In this document: piece by piece, positions 44,122-54,340 of the stretch
How positions within the stretch are numbered: position 1 is the stretch's first letter
Layout: the number at the start of each line of letters is the position of its first letter
NCBI GenBank assembly: GCA_001910725.1
Contig: MJGA01000030.1
Coordinates: 186,001 to 250,000, forward strand
DNA length: 64,000 nucleotides
Direction of reading: 5' to 3'
Source of the DNA: Phanerodontia chrysosporium
Lineage: Eukaryota; Basidiomycota; Agaricomycetes; Polyporales; Phanerochaetaceae
Position numbers and translations under genes: made by a program
The notes under the pieces: model-generated
What the model saw: only the letters and a program-made list of their open reading frames with translations
Told to the model about the DNA's origin: nothing
The model's database searches: none

Positions 44122-45459
44122 ATGGAATACACATTCGGCGGAAAGTACCTGCTCGGCGAAGAGGTCGCCGTGGGTGGGTGCGGCACCGTCTACCAGGGCG
44201 TACACAAAGTCGCCGGCAAGGAAGTCGCCATCAAGATAGAGCCCGCCCTCGCGCGGTCCTCGCCCCTCCAGCAAGAATCCAAGATATACCGCTCGCTGCA
44301 AGGGGGTCCCGGGGTGCCGTGGATGATGTGGTCGGGCAGGTCAGGCGAGTACAACGTCATGGTCGTCGACCTCCTCGGCCCCTCCCTCGAGGACCTCTTC
44401 CAGACCTGCAACCGCTACTTTTCCCTCAAGACCGTCCTCATGATCGGCGTCCAGCTGGTGCGTAGCATCTTGATCTGTGCCACAGCCCCCGCGCTACAGC
44501 TTTCTGCAGCTCGACCGCATCGAATACATCCACTCTCGCGGCCTCGTCCACCGTGACATCAAGCCCGCAAACTTTGTCATGTCCTCCCGCGACCCTGCCG
44601 AGTCGTGTGTCAACGTCATCGACTTTGGACTCGCCAAACGCTACCGGGACCCACTCACGGGTGAACATATCCCGTACAGGCAAGACGACCACCACGGCGT
44701 CGGCACATCACTGTTTGCATCGATCCATACGCATGACGGTGTTGGTGAGTACGCGTACGATCTATGCTTGGGCCCTATGTCCTAGGAATACAAGCGTCTG
44801 GTCTACCCAAACATGACTGCTTGTTTTGGCAGCCTACCGCTGCTGATCGACCGGATAGTGTGCGCCCTCATGGGGTCCTGCCAGCGCATGCCTCCTGAGG
44901 TCGGGGTGCGCATTGCCGCTGCATGTCCTTGGGGCAACTGTGATGCAGAGGTTGCCGCACCCGTGCACGCGAGACAGTGATCGGCGCGTGTAGATGGGGC
45001 GCTGCACGTCTTCTCGTAGCCGGTAACTGACACTTGGCTCCAGAGGCATCAAGACGCGACGATCTCGAGTCGCTCGCGTACATGCTGCTGTACTTCCTCC
45101 GCGGGAGCCTCCCGTGGCGCAAGATCCGCGGGCCCACGACGCGCGCGACCTGGGACCTCATCCGCGCAAAAAAGGTCGAGACGATGGAGATCCTCACCGT
45201 GCGGCTGCCCGAGGAGCTCCAGACGTTCTACCGCTACGTGCGCGGACTCGAGTTCTACGACCTCCCCGACTACGAGGGCCTCCACCGCCTCCTGCGCGGC
45301 CTCGCCCTCCGCGAGAAGATCGAGTTCGACGGCCGCTTTGACTGGATCCGCGACCGCCACTGGCGCGAGAAGCACACCCCGGGCGGACACCGCCGCGTGC
45401 GCTCGTGCCGCGCGTGCGAGGCGTCCGCAAAGAGCCGCAGCGAGGACGCGCGGAGGTAG
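44122..45459 (+). CDS. Casein kinase 1 family protein kinase
   Basis: Exons 44122-44457, 44510-44744 and 45044-45459 join in phase to 328 residues. KEVAIKIEP holds the ATP-binding Lys, LVHRDIKPANFVM the catalytic Asp and NVIDFGLAKRYRD the metal-binding DFG. EASRRDDLESLAYMLLYF replaces the usual APE region, which is diagnostic for CK1. CK1 enzymes phosphorylate acidic or primed Ser/Thr sites in trafficking, DNA repair and circadian control. The protein ends soon after the kinase domain in a basic tail (RRVRSCRACEASAKSRS), without the long membrane-anchoring extension of yeast YCK kinases. The second intron is 299 bp, five times the local norm; joining at 44744/45044 restores GVEASRRDDLE. Confidence 0.9.
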
Positions 45460-46311
45460 CGCATGTGGAGAGGGGCGGAGGGCGCGCGGCGTGCAGAGAG
45501 GCGAGGTGCGTGGCGTGGCTGCCTGCGCCAGAACCCCACCGCTGACGTCTCAGCAGGGGCCGCACATTGCCGTCTTTACAACGACGACATATGACTGTAT
45601 CACCAAGAAACACACGGGAGGGGCGCGCGGCGCCGGGGAGAGGTGCGCGCACGGCTCCGCGGCACGATGACACGAACGACCAACAGGGATCACGAACAAG
45701 CACGAAATGACGCGCGCTGGGCTATAACAGGCCACGCTGCGCATGTATGAATGAAAACCAGACGAAATCGAAATGCACACACTCCCCAATGCCACTCGCG
45801 CAGCGCGTGCGGCTGCCCGTGGGATGTGCCCCCCGAAGGCCGCGCGCCTGGGGTCCCATGCTCGATGCACGCCGGTAGGCCCCCCACTCCTGTGCTTCGC
45901 GCGCCATCCGACCTGAGCTCAACGCCGCAGCCTGCCTCTTGCAGACTTGCGCCCGCCGTGCAGGCGGCGCTTGCCCTGGGTATCCTCCACCGCACCGGCG
46001 GGGGTTTTCGCGCTCATGATCGTTTTATGGCTTTTGTGTGTGGGCGCTGGCCTTTGTAATGGCGGGGCATGCTGTTGTACGTTATGGATGTATAATTTCA
46101 CGGACTCTGTGCTTCTGCGGGCCCGGCCGTCGCCGGGGTTGTGGCGTGTGGTTGGGCTGCGTGGTCTCCAGTGGGACCCAAAGGCAGGGAAGAATAGGTT
46201 CTGCCTGTGATTGCAGATCTCCCTCGGGTCGGACATGGATGGAAGTCGACGCATGGTCCATTGGCTGAAGGTTATAAAAATACAGGTGTGGGTATCTCCC
46301 ATGTGCAGGTC
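45460..46311. other. Intergenic stretch between convergent genes
   Basis: About 850 bp between the ends of the CK1 and F-box-like genes, so it should hold two 3' regions. Long antisense-overlapping frames reflect GC content. No RNA gene or repeat recognised. Confidence 0.45.
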
Positions 46312-47335
46312 CTAAGGTCGTGGTATTCCAAACTCGGTTGGTGATTGCGCTGCGCAGGGACCAGATGAGTACCACCGCAGTGGCAGCAACCTGCTGACAC
46401 TCACGGGTGTCGTGCAGAAGCAAGCTGGCGATGCGCCCCGGATACTTGTCTCTGATGTCCTGCGGGTCCTCCCCACGACAGAGGATCGCCCTGAGGCGCG
46501 GGTTCTGCGCGGCGACGGCGAGGCAGCTCGGCCGGAGGCACTCGCTGAGGTCGCGGCTGATGCCGCAGTCGTACATCGAGAGGTACTGCAGCGAGCGGCT
46601 CTGCAGCATCGCGAGCGCGAGCGTCTTGTCCATCGCGAAGTAGTTGCTCAGGTCGATGCGGACCTGGCGCAGAGTGTGTCAGCGAGCCGGAGCCGGTATG
46701 GCGACGTGAGGCGCAAACACGCACGAGCGAGTCCCACTGCGCGATCGCGCCGCAGACGAGGTACAGCATCTCGTCCGCGCGGCCGTTGCGCGTGCCCTGC
46801 TCGCGCTCGAGCAGCAGCCGGCGCGGGCGCAGCTGCGCGAGCGCCGCGCGGACGCCCGCGCTCGGGTACGGGAACGCGTGGAAGCCCGTGTCGGGCGCGT
46901 CCAGCGCGAGCGCGAGCGTGTGCAGGCGCGGCGTGTGCCGCACGACGCGGTCGACGAACGCGAGGCCCGCGCCCGCGCCCGCGACGCGCAGCCGGCGCAC
47001 GAGCGGCCGCAGCGCGCGCGCGCCGTGCAGCGCCGCCGCGAGCGCGTGCAGCTGCGCGTGCGTCCGCAGCACGGCCGCCTCGTACAGCAGCGGCGTCCCG
47101 ACGCGCGCCCACCGCCGGCACACGAGCAGCGCGCCGCCCGGGGCGCGCGCGGGCGCAGTGGGCGCCGCGCGCGCGGCCGCGGGTACGCCTGTGCGAGGTG
47201 CGCGCGCGAGAGGTCGAAGGAGCCCGCGCCGTAGTCCGTGAAGGCGTGCCCCGTGAAGGCGTCGTCGCTGAGCACGAGGATGGACGCCAGGATCTTGAGC
47301 AGGAGCTCCTCGGGCAGGCAGAAGCCGGGCGACAT
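46312..47335 (-). CDS. F-box-like protein with apparent frameshift
   Basis: The 5' part (from 47335, LPEELLLKILASIL) is an F-box-like start. The rest lies in another frame: ALLVCRRWARVGTPLLYEAA, VLRTHAQLHALAAALHGA and LRRLRV-like repeats, matching a common mushroom F-box family in which ALLVCKRW follows the F-box. No AG acceptor exists between the two frames (about 47125-47175), so a one-base indel is more likely than an intron. Later exons are clean: intron 46734-46678 region, then LSNYFAMDKTLALAM and LQYLSMYDCGISRDL; a last intron (46404-46350) leads to a short final exon ending at 46312. Probably a substrate receptor for SCF ubiquitin ligase if intact. Confidence 0.55.
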
Positions 47336-48373
47336 CGTCGGGGGGTGGTCGCCAGCGCGGGTTGCGCGCGCGGGGCCGTCCCTGATATAGCGCCGCGGGG
47401 GGCCCCCTATTGGCCTGGAGTGAAACACGGACCCGCAGTCAGGAGCAGTCTCCCCCTGACAGGTTCGAGAGCTCCGCGCAGATCATGTGGGGGATTCGCG
47501 CAGAGACGATATTGGATTGTCGATGTGGGACTGCGCCGGTACCCCCTGTCTCCGTGGCGCAATGGCCTGAGGCGCGACCGCCTGCGTCGACTGCAGGTCA
47601 AAGCAGGGGTAAACTTCTGAACTAGTCTCGCCGCGCGCAAGAGGCATGTAGTCTCCGTCTGGTCACGACTGCAGAGAACCCTCCATGCCTCGGCCGAACC
47701 TGCATAGGGATAGTGCGTACACCTGCGAGGAGGAACGACCACCTCTTGGCACAGTTCTTTGTTCCATCGACGCGTGCCGAGTACCTGAAGTTGTATGATG
47801 GGTCTAGCGAGAACGAGCCGTCCGTACTGGGCATTAGATACTTGCAAAACACGGCGCTGCTGGCCCCGACGGCGCTTCCAAGGGGTGTCCGGAGTCCCTA
47901 GCTCTTTGCAGAGTCCCGGCGCTGGTTCCGCCTCCATCCAGCATACCCGCCGTGGTCGGGACTCTCGACGTCGTGGACTCGGAAATCCCGAGTGCTGCAT
48001 GACGTACGTAGCGGCTACGTTCTTGGTGCTCCGTCCACTGATCGGGAACCGTTTCTCACCTGCAGTTGGCAGAGTACTACCACATCCGACCATTGCCGGG
48101 CTCGGCGGACGTCGGTTGCATAACTTTGCTCTTGCGAGTATTCAGCTCGTCATCATCGTTATTTGTCACGGTGAAAGCTGAACCGCCGGGAGCCGAATAG
48201 GAACGTTCAACCCACTGCAAACTTGCTGCCGCACGATGTCCTCCTTCGGTCAAGCTTGCCATTCCTCAGGGTGTCCCGGCAGAACCCATGGAATATGCAA
48301 GTATGGCGCACTGGTTGGTATCCCTCCCGGGCGAGGACGCCTGCTGACTTTTCTTCCCGAGAATTTGTGGCGG
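47336..48373. other. Stretch between the F-box-like gene and the Gypsy element
   Basis: About 1 kb with no recognised gene. A tRNA-like half (GTCTCCGTGGCGCAATGG at 47548) is present but not a complete tRNA. The last bases (GCGG, 48370-48373) are the target duplication of the Gypsy element. Confidence 0.5.
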
Positions 48374-49420
48374 TGACGCGATCAGGGACGGATACTCTAT
48401 GTGAAAGAGCGGCCGTTTGCCGAGTTCCCTGGACCAGTCGTTAGGTCGAGAGTTCCCGGGTGTTCGTGGGGAGAAGTGTAAAGTAGCGGGATCTTGGTGG
48501 AGAGGGTGATGAAGAGGATGTATATGGGCGTAGATGAGGAAGGGGGCTGGTGAGTGTGACGATGTATCAGGACGAGTTTCCTTATGCCGGTGTATAACCT
48601 TGAACAAAGATCTAGTATTACTTGGATAGAAGTGTATACTAGATACAACAGGGAGGGTACAAGATAGTGTCTACAGCGTTAGACACTAGCCTGCAAATAG
48701 TCTTTTCGCTCGTGAGGCTACTAAGACCAAAGGCGTGCTTGACTTCGTAACGTGACTTGACTTTGACTTGACTTGACTTGACTTGACTTGACTTTAACTT
48801 GACGGCGTAAGCCTGTAGACGGGTTCTACAAGACTTGAATACTCACTGGATACCGGGTGTATCACAATGAGGAAGCAGACCAGGCAGGCGTAAGATGCGG
48901 GGCAAGGTAGGCTTCTTTTATTGCTATCTACAGCAGGGGTATTTATACTAGTCTGAAAGTATTGCAAATTCCTCTGAAAGCCTTACACATCACGACAGAT
49001 GGACTGTGTCATTGATTTGTAAGATCAGAAGTTACGCTCTGTAATGACGACGTCGTGATTGGTGATAGCGATGTCATGCTTTGTAATGACGATGTCGTGC
49101 ACTTGAAATGAATAGGCCTTGCATCGTAATTGACCAGGCTGGCCTAGGCATTTGTGTAAGAGGTTTCAGCAGGGGTTTTGCAGATGCTGTGATGCAATAG
49201 TTAGTGAAATTATGATATTCTGGAAGGGCAGACAGCGAAATGGGGCGAGTATGAGAGGAGGAGTGGCGTGTGGGCGCTAGGATCATGCCAAATAGGGTAG
49301 TGCTGGCCATATAGAGGTATTGAGTAGGCCTGAATAGATGTAAGAGTGCAGGGTACCGGTCTCTTCTATTCTTCGCCCTATTTCTCATGTTCTTGTGCCA
49401 AACAGGTTTGGCGCAGGACA
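48374..49420 (-). repeat. 3' LTR of the Gypsy element
   Basis: 1,047 bp, matching 61409-62455 without a difference that I could see. It contains a run of TTGAC units. Confidence 0.93.
48754..48803. repeat. TTGAC microsatellite in the LTR
   Basis: About nine pentamer units with two variants (CTTTGAC, TTTAAC). The same array is at 61789-61838 in the other LTR with the same unit count. Confidence 0.85.
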
Positions 49421-49450
49421 TCCGGGGGTCGCTTGAAATTGCAACTGTCC

Positions 49451-52400
49451 TCAGTTGCTTTCCTCTTCTCCACTTTCCGAACTGTCCGAACTTGGATACC
49501 GTTCTTCTCCTGGAATCTCCTGATCTAGTTCATCCAGGTGACGTCCGATATATCTGAGTCGTTGGTCATGCCGGGTGATATATGGTATAACACGGAATGC
49601 TGCCACTCCAGAGCGCATTACAGCTCCGTCCAGCTCCTGAAGGATATAGGATCCACCTGTGGTACGGCGTACTACCTCGTAAGGGCCGTTGTAGCGGTTC
49701 TTCGTTTTCTTGTTTAGTGATTTTTCCACCGCTGTGTTTCTTATCAGCACCAAGGTACCAGGGGGATATGTGTCTGTTACAAGGCGCAGCTGGAATCGTC
49801 GTTCAAATTGTTCCTTTGAACGAAAACGATTTTTCTTGAGTACTTCTGCAGCATGAGCGATGTCTTCAGGATGTTTCTCTAGCTGGTGAATGCGTAGAGC
49901 GAGGAGATCCTCCGTGCTCATTCCGGAATAGAAGCCCTCCACCAGAAAGGAGGCTTCCGTAAGGTCGAAGGGTAATACGGGATGAGTTCCGTGAAGTAGA
50001 TAGTATGGAGAGTATCCAGTTTGTCGGCGGACAGTGACGCGATCTGAGAAAAAGGCATGGGGTACTAGATCTGGCCATCTGCTAATTTTGCCTTTAGCAG
50101 CTTTTACCAGGGCATTGCGTATATTCTGGTGTCCCCGTTCTACAACTCCATTTGCGCGGGAGTTGTATGCAGAGATGCGGATATGGGGAAGATGGTAGCG
50201 TTCCATGAGAATCTTCCAGGCCCCGAACACTTCTTTTCCGTTGTCCGTAATGACTTCTCCTATAGCTCCATAACGGCAGAGTATCTGTTCCCAGAAGAAC
50301 TTGCATAGTTGAATTGCAGCTTTGTCCTTCAAAGCACGTCCTTCTGATACTCCTGACAGATCATCCTTGGCAGCTGCAATATACTGATAGCCTTGAGCTT
50401 TAGGCATGTGCATCAGGTCCACGTAAATCTTGACGAACAGTGTAGAAGGGGTTGACACGATGACTGGCATTTGGGCTTTTCTCGCGTTGCGCAATTGGCA
50501 CCAATGGCAGGACTGTACATAGTGGGTGATGTCGTTCCACATATTAGGCCAGTAAAAACGCTCCTTTACTGTCTGATAGGTAGCATCAATTCCACGATGC
50601 CCTAGTCGGTCGTGGGCATTCTTTAGAATATAATCGCGTTTAGAGGTCCTGAATACGCATTTGACTGGAATTCCAGAGGGGGAACGTTTGAACATGGCTG
50701 ATCCTCGAATGAAGAACTGAGTAGCTCGTTTCAAAAAGCGGCGCCGCTTCTGAGTAGATAGTGCTGGGGGACATTCCAAGGTGTGTAGGAAATGATAGAT
50801 GTCAGCTAGTACTTGTTCTGCCTTGGTAACAGGGACAGAAAAACTGAATATGGGGAGGTCATGGTCTTGATCTTTATGGTTGATGTAGAGATTCCATTCA
50901 GCATGGTTCCAGTGTGGATCAAGGTGATGCTGACGGGCTGGTGCGTATAGAGCAATATCGTCTAACCAGGTATCGTCTTCTTCATTAAACTCCTCCTTTT
51001 CTCCTGGCTCTTTACGGGATAAGGCATCAGGGCCTCGATGGCGATCAGCTGGAACATGAACTAGTTCGAAGTCGAATAGCAGGATTCCTTGTATCCATCG
51101 GTTGATAGTGGCGTTTGGCTGCAAGTCGGGATCATTTAGCATGCCCTTGATATATTTGGCGTCCACTTCGACTTGTAGTTTCTTGACTCCGATCAGGTAT
51201 AAGCGATAAGCTCGTAGAGCTCTAAAAAGACCATAGAGCTCTAGCTTGGGCTGAGAGTACCGGGCTTCCCGCTCATTCATGGGTATAGACCCATAACGAG
51301 CTGGCCGCTTACGTCCTTTATCATCGAATTGGGAGAGAATAAATCCAACGGCGATGATGCTAGAGTCGACAGATAGCACTACGGGATGATCTGAGCTGTA
51401 GTCGATGGGATGTAGAGCAGGTGGTGATGTGATAGCTTCCTTCAAGATACGAAATGCTTCTTCTCGCCGTTCGTTCCATATGAATTCAGTATCTTGACGA
51501 ATAAGCTCTGTCAAAGGTCGGGCTTTGGCAGAGTAATTCTCGATCCATATGCGAACAGTTCCACATAGTCCTAGAAATCCCCGAACATCTTTGACTGTTC
51601 GCAAGGGAGGCCATTCTAGGATTTTTGCGATTTTCTGCTGATCTGGGAGACGTCCTTGAGGCGTACATGTCTGTCCAACGATGAGTACCTTCGGCTGAGC
51701 CATCTGGACTTTGGTGGGTGAGAAGGTTCCTCCTGCTTGACCAACCCGATGAATGATTCGATGAACGTCATTGGCATGTTCCCAAATAAAGCGGCGTATT
51801 CCTGGATTTGTCCGTAAGACCTCAGGGTTTCCATACTGGTCTTCATAGCGGCTGATAGGTCCTTTGATCGGAAGGTCATCTATGAAGATATTGGCGATAT
51901 GCGGGATTTCATCCTGCAGGATAAATGACATGCAAGCTTGGAATTCTGCTGGAGAGTTGGTGAATCCAGTGGGTAGGGAAGTTATTCGCAACAGTCCTAG
52001 AGGCGTAAGGAATGCAGTAAGGTCACGACTTCGAGGGTGCACCTTGCGGGCATCAAATCCCCAATATAAGTCGAATACTGTGTAGCATTGTCTTCCGGCG
52101 AAGGGCTCGATAAAGCTGTCCAGGTTTGGAGGAAGTCCGGCGTCTCGTATGGATACCTTGTTAAGTGGCTGCAGGTCATGTACGATTCGAAGTTTGCCGT
52201 TCTTCTTCAACACGCAAAACCATCGGGATCGATATGAAGATTGACTGGATTCGTATACTCCAGCACTAATCTTTTCTCGTAAAAGTTGGATAACACGTTC
52301 CAGTATTCCAGGTGGAATAGGAATGTTGGTGAAGGCCCAGGGTACGTGAGGTATGACAGGGATGATGTATGGGGAGAAATAGTCTTCACGGAAGGATCCA

Positions 52401-54340
52401 CGTTGGTGATCTTCCCATACAAAGTAGTCTTGATGTATTTGCAGGATATATTGGAATAACTTGACTTCTTCTGGCCATAAAAATCCTTCTGGGTTGAGCT
52501 TTATGTCTGTCAGGCGTTCCAGGGTCAAACGTCCACCGTTTTCCTTAAATTCGGGAGGATGAACAGGTAACGCTGGTAGAGTATCAAGTGGGTTCTCTGG
52601 AAACCGCCGCTCCACACATGCGTCTTCCGGGAATACGGCTGGTACGGGTTTAACCTTGCGATCAACGCGCTTGTAGGCTCCAAGGACCTCCGGAGTATGC
52701 ATAGGCTTGTAGGCAGAGAATAGGTCTGGCCCGTCCATACACAGGATGACGTCATCTTCCGTAAGGGTTTTTAGAAATTTTTCCATAGAAATCGTAAGGA
52801 GAATGGGTTCATCAGCTTCTTCTTCAGTAGTTTCTTCTTGAATGGTGACGTAGTGTATTGCTCCTGAAAGTGTTTCATCCGTTTGCTGGGCGTGGCGCCC
52901 GTCGCCAGGTACTTGGCTCGGAGATGCCCTTGACGTGACATGGGTTTCAGCGAGGGTATGATTATACTTGGAGTCGTGAGCGGAATTGAGTGTACATTCA
53001 GGGGCGACATCGGGTGCGGTAGAGAATATCATCTTGCTGGTGGGCATGGGCTCACGCATGTATGGATATGGGGCAGACGCATTTATTGCGTGCCTAGATA
53101 CATGCAAGAGTGGCCATACATAGGTGTACACTAGAAAAACAACGGCGAAAATGATTGCTATAAGTACAAAGGCCGTAAGTAGACAGAAGTACATGGAAAA
53201 GCTTTGTGGTTTTGGGGCAATCATGCCGGTAGTTATCGCGGTCTCGTACTGGCGCACAGGAGAGAACTGACGTTGATATGGAGCGGGCAGTGTAGCGGCG
53301 AAATATTTTTCGGAATTTTCGCAATTTTCTGTTGTTTTTGGTAAGCCGTCGCGGACGGTACAGGCGGCTTCTGGTGTAGCGGCAGAGATGAGCATGAATA
53401 GAATAAAACGTTGAAAACCGAGAGCTCTGGGGACTTGAGAATCATGGCGCAAGTGTTGCGCCGCCGTACGAGGTGCCGGTGTCGAATTATGCCTTGGCCG
53501 GGGGTTAATACCGTGGTTGGTGTGCAGAAGTGAGCGTACCTCTTCAGAGTCGATGATACCCGCACACGCAGAGCATGTGACGGTAGCATCCAATGTCCCC
53601 AAGGTCACCGCGCATGCGTAGGTTGCGCACGGCTGAAGCTTCGGGGGCGTCGATTCTGAAGAGCTCGATGAACTCGCAGATTTCGCGCTGTTCAGCAGCG
53701 ATCGGATCCGTGCTTTGGGCCCAGAAGTGCTTGGCTTGGCGGACCAGCAGCTGTTCTCCTGCATAGAGGTATGGGGTGCCGTCGCACTCAGGGTACGGCA
53801 AGAGGCATTCGAAATCTTCAAGGTGACGAGTGGGCTCGGTGAGCTTGCGGACAAGAAAGGTGGTAATGTCGCGGGAGCGTGCGAGGCTGAGGGTGTCGCC
53901 GGCCATGGACAGGATGTGAGCGCGGGTACAGTTGGCGACCGAGAACGTGAACATGTCGATATCAGGTGGATTATCGGTGTCGTGCATGTGTTGCCACGTT
54001 CCGAGAGGGTGCGGCAGGTAGGCGGGCTCAGTAGGGACATGTTCGGCGGTGTGAAACGTGGTCGGATAGGACAGGAGGGTCTCATGGATGTTAATTTGCG
54101 CCGGTGGGTCAGGAAAGGGGGTGTCAGGTCGGTCTGCAGTCTGAGACGAGGATTCTGGCTCGGCGGGCGGTCGTGCAGCTTCGGGGTGTGCGTCTGGATG
54201 GGGCGTAACAGTTCGCGTGTCTTGTATGACCTCGATTTGACGAAGATCGCCCATGCGAAGCGGAGCATCGTAGGGATCGATCGAAGTCGTGCTCGAGCGC
54301 GAAGGCGCAGCAGACTCGTCGGAAGAGCCTGCAGCAGCAA
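49451..54340 (-). CDS. pol: Gypsy pol: membrane-type segment, reverse transcriptase, RNase H, integrase
   Basis: The open frame is 1,629 codons; the first 265 overlap ORF3 and are low-complexity, so real translation probably starts later (about 53500-53390). Next come a hydrophobic leader (FILFMLISAATPEAA) and a membrane segment (LLTAFVLIAIIFAVVFLVY, about 53120-53180), unusual for pol. Reverse transcriptase follows, with SRWFCVLKKNGKLRIVHDLQ and FIDDL as the catalytic box (about 51880). RNase H has VLSVDSS, KLELYG and DALSR. Integrase has HRGIDATYQ with CHWCQ (zinc finger), the DDE residues in KIYVDLMHM, VITDNGKEV and NGVVERGHQ, and a GPY module (RYNGPYEVV). The protein makes and inserts the cDNA copy. 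No stop or frameshift interrupts it. Confidence 0.88.
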   Translation of the reverse strand: MLLQALPTSLLRLRARARLRSIPTMLRFAWAIFVKSRSYKTRELLRPIQTHTPKLHDRPPSQNPRLRLQTDLTPPFLTHRRKLTSMRPSCPIRPRFTPPNMSLLSPPTCRTLSERGNTCTTPIIHLISTCSRSRSPTVPALTSCPWPATPSASHAPATLPPFLSASSPSPLVTLKISNASCRTLSATAPHTSMQENSCWSAKPSTSGPKARIRSLLNSAKSASSSSSSESTPPKLQPCATYACAVTLGTLDATVTCSACAGIIDSEEVRSLLHTNHGINPRPRHNSTPAPRTAAQHLRHDSQVPRALGFQRFILFMLISAATPEAACTVRDGLPKTTENCENSEKYFAATLPAPYQRQFSPVRQYETAITTGMIAPKPQSFSMYFCLLTAFVLIAIIFAVVFLVYTYVWPLLHVSRHAINASAPYPYMREPMPTSKMIFSTAPDVAPECTLNSAHDSKYNHTLAETHVTSRASPSQVPGDGRHAQQTDETLSGAIHYVTIQEETTEEEADEPILLTISMEKFLKTLTEDDVILCMDGPDLFSAYKPMHTPEVLGAYKRVDRKVKPVPAVFPEDACVERRFPENPLDTLPALPVHPPEFKENGGRLTLERLTDIKLNPEGFLWPEEVKLFQYILQIHQDYFVWEDHQRGSFREDYFSPYIIPVIPHVPWAFTNIPIPPGILERVIQLLREKISAGVYESSQSSYRSRWFCVLKKNGKLRIVHDLQPLNKVSIRDAGLPPNLDSFIEPFAGRQCYTVFDLYWGFDARKVHPRSRDLTAFLTPLGLLRITSLPTGFTNSPAEFQACMSFILQDEIPHIANIFIDDLPIKGPISRYEDQYGNPEVLRTNPGIRRFIWEHANDVHRIIHRVGQAGGTFSPTKVQMAQPKVLIVGQTCTPQGRLPDQQKIAKILEWPPLRTVKDVRGFLGLCGTVRIWIENYSAKARPLTELIRQDTEFIWNERREEAFRILKEAITSPPALHPIDYSSDHPVVLSVDSSIIAVGFILSQFDDKGRKRPARYGSIPMNEREARYSQPKLELYGLFRALRAYRLYLIGVKKLQVEVDAKYIKGMLNDPDLQPNATINRWIQGILLFDFELVHVPADRHRGPDALSRKEPGEKEEFNEEDDTWLDDIALYAPARQHHLDPHWNHAEWNLYINHKDQDHDLPIFSFSVPVTKAEQVLADIYHFLHTLECPPALSTQKRRRFLKRATQFFIRGSAMFKRSPSGIPVKCVFRTSKRDYILKNAHDRLGHRGIDATYQTVKERFYWPNMWNDITHYVQSCHWCQLRNARKAQMPVIVSTPSTLFVKIYVDLMHMPKAQGYQYIAAAKDDLSGVSEGRALKDKAAIQLCKFFWEQILCRYGAIGEVITDNGKEVFGAWKILMERYHLPHIRISAYNSRANGVVERGHQNIRNALVKAAKGKISRWPDLVPHAFFSDRVTVRRQTGYSPYYLLHGTHPVLPFDLTEASFLVEGFYSGMSTEDLLALRIHQLEKHPEDIAHAAEVLKKNRFRSKEQFERRFQLRLVTDTYPPGTLVLIRNTAVEKSLNKKTKNRYNGPYEVVRRTTGGSYILQELDGAVMRSGVAAFRVIPYITRHDQRLRYIGRHLDELDQEIPGEERYPSSDSSESGEEESN

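Noticed and set aside
47548..47612. tRNA-like sequence GTCTCCGTGGCGCAATGG with a possible anticodon stem
   Set aside because: D stem and a 5-bp stem with loop can be drawn, but there is no T arm with a GTTCRA word and the spacing is wrong; at most a decayed tRNA-derived piece.
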